This document shows, piece after piece, positions 63,034-64,000 of a DNA stretch of 64,000 bases. Where the stretch lies: positions 620,001 to 684,000 of the forward strand of contig NZ_JAAAKZ010000002.1 of NCBI RefSeq assembly GCF_009905605.1, read 5' to 3'. Both the position numbers and the translations under genes were made by a program. The DNA is from Runella sp. CRIBMP. GTDB lineage: Bacteria > Bacteroidota > Bacteroidia > Cytophagales > Spirosomataceae. The notes beneath the pieces are model-generated. The model was given only the letters and a program-made list of their open reading frames with translations. It did not search any database and had not been told where the DNA came from. Within the stretch, counting starts at the first letter, position 1; each line of letters starts with the position of its first letter.

Positions 63034-63888
63034 CTATAAACCGCACGCCCCCGCCAATGCACGTTTGGCGTATACCTTCGCCAAATGTTTACGATAGGCC
63101 TGCGAAGCAAAATGGTCTTCATTGATGTGCATATCTCCTTCGGCAGCGGCTGACGCCGCCACTTCGATGTTTTCGAGCGTCGCTGGTTTTCCAACCAACG
63201 CCGAGGCAACACCTTCGTCCAAAAAGGCCGCATCAGAAACCCCCGTAAAGGCAACGTTGGCAGCAGAAATGACACCCCCTTTTACCGTTACCGACGCAGC
63301 ACAACCCACAATGGCAAACCGCGAGGCTGGTTGCATAAATTTACGATAGGCCGAAGCGCTTTCCGCCGTAGGCTTCGGCAGATGAATCTCCGTCACAATC
63401 TCGCCCGTATCGAGTGCAGTGCTAAAAAATCCAGTAAAAAACTCAACGGCGGGAATAATACGCTCACCGTCAGGGCCCTGCACTTTGATTTGGGCCTCTA
63501 AAGCCAGCAAAACAGCGGGCCAATCTGCCGAAGGGTCGGCATGAGCAATGCTGCCACCGAGCGTACCCATGTTGCGAACTTGCGTATCTCCAATCAATTC
63601 TCCTGCTTCAATCATGGCCGTCAAGGCCCTGAGGAGCGGGTTGGTGATAATGTCGGCGTGGGTACTTGCGGCCCCGATGACGATGGCATTTCCTGTATCT
63701 TCAATAAATCGTAGCTCGGCAATGCGGGCAATGTCAATGAGCAAAGCGGGGCTATTGAGGCGCAATTTCATGGCAGGAATCAGGCTGTGGCCGCCTGCCA
63801 ATAACTTAGCGTCAGGGTTTTCAGCAAGGAGGCGAATAGCCTCCCCTACTGAACTGGCGCGTGTATAGTCAACAGATGATGGAATCAT
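63034..63888 (-). CDS. Xanthine dehydrogenase family FAD-binding subunit (CoxM-like)
   Basis: The protein has 284 residues. FAD-binding motifs AKLLAGGHSLIPAMKLRL and MGTLGGSIAHADPSADWP are the two hallmarks of the medium subunit of molybdenum hydroxylases. The enzyme transfers electrons from the Mo/Fe-S subunits to FAD. It lies 31 bp downstream of the molybdenum subunit gene, so the cluster continues past the right edge. Confidence 0.93.
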   Translation of the reverse strand: MIPSSVDYTRASSVGEAIRLLAENPDAKLLAGGHSLIPAMKLRLNSPALLIDIARIAELRFIEDTGNAIVIGAASTHADIITNPLLRALTAMIEAGELIGDTQVRNMGTLGGSIAHADPSADWPAVLLALEAQIKVQGPDGERIIPAVEFFTGFFSTALDTGEIVTEIHLPKPTAESASAYRKFMQPASRFAIVGCAASVTVKGGVISAANVAFTGVSDAAFLDEGVASALVGKPATLENIEVAASAAAEGDMHINEDHFASQAYRKHLAKVYAKRALAGACGL

Positions 63889-63919
63889 TTTTAAAAGAGT
63901 GAATTAGTGAAACAAAAAA

Positions 63920-64000
63920 TTAGGCCGGTTGCATTGCTTTCCAAACACGCTCGGGGGTCATGGGCATCCGCACATCTTTGACTTTATGGCCAGCAGACCA
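63920..64000 (-). CDS. Molybdenum-binding subunit of a xanthine dehydrogenase-type enzyme (only the 3' end)
   Basis: The last 26 codons are visible, ending in TAA at 63920: SAGHKVKDVRMPMTPERVWK then AMQPA. This is the typical C-terminus of CoxL-type large subunits. The rest lies outside the window. Confidence 0.75.
   Translation of the reverse strand, partial: WSAGHKVKDVRMPMTPERVWKAMQPA

Overview
The window looks like an ordinary, gene-dense chromosomal stretch of a Bacteroidota bacterium, most likely order Cytophagales (Runella/Spirosomaceae-like; the genus is inference). The reasons are: a secreted subtilase ending in a type-A T9SS sorting tail, a lipoprotein TamA homologue (TamL type), many signal-peptide and lipobox proteins, AT-rich starts without clear Shine-Dalgarno sequences, and repeated promoter -7 elements matching TAnnTTTG. 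I see no tRNA or rRNA, CRISPR array, insertion sequence or prophage.

Layout. 0-4.4 kb: rimM (cut by the window edge) and rpsP, a DsbA-like oxidoreductase, a T9SS-secreted subtilase and a lipoprotein. 4.6-9.6 kb: a three-gene type I export operon (ABC permease/ATPase, HlyD adaptor, TolC channel) whose ATPase has lost most catalytic residues. 9.7-13.7 kb: TamL, an rRNA methyltransferase of the TrmH family and a small membrane protein. 13.8-19.5 kb: a rearranged sensory module. It holds a TPR histidine kinase, a convergent NarL-type response regulator, a secreted YdjC/ChbG-like deacetylase, a DUF3237 gene and an NTF2-like gene, plus a chimeric scar made of truncated relatives of the deacetylase and the kinase. 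Two paired GGTAAACCATG sites flank this module and are good candidates for the regulator's operators.

19.8-36.9 kb: a serine hydrolase, a DbpA-like RNA helicase, three paralogous AraC regulators plus one AraC remnant, an alpha/beta hydrolase, a Tat-exported sugar isomerase and Gfo/Idh/MocA dehydrogenase pair, a cupin, an AGCS amino acid/sodium symporter, a beta-helix/PDZ protein, RlmF and two unknown membrane proteins. A broken bestrophin gene lies near 27.2 kb. 37-50.6 kb: housekeeping and envelope genes: queuosine precursor transporter, thioredoxin-domain YyaL protein, NlpC/P60 hydrolase, sulfatase-modifying-like lipoprotein, TPR protein, BaiN-type flavoprotein, nonspecific nuclease, DUF1460 amidase, lipA, lycopene cyclase and a NagB/6PGL enzyme. 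50.7-64 kb: an unknown protein, an acyltransferase, a membrane-bound AraC regulator, pgi, a TlpA-like thioredoxin, a DUF2071 protein, a 54-residue Cys-rich protein, a PD40 propeller, a GH25 lysozyme, an AlkA-type glycosylase, and the start of a xanthine-dehydrogenase-type cluster running off the right edge.

No defence island or clearly new multi-gene system is visible. The best candidates for something undescribed are the paired-palindrome regulon around the two-component system, the export operon with a catalytically degenerate ATPase, and the recurrent pattern of an effector gene followed by an AraC paralogue.
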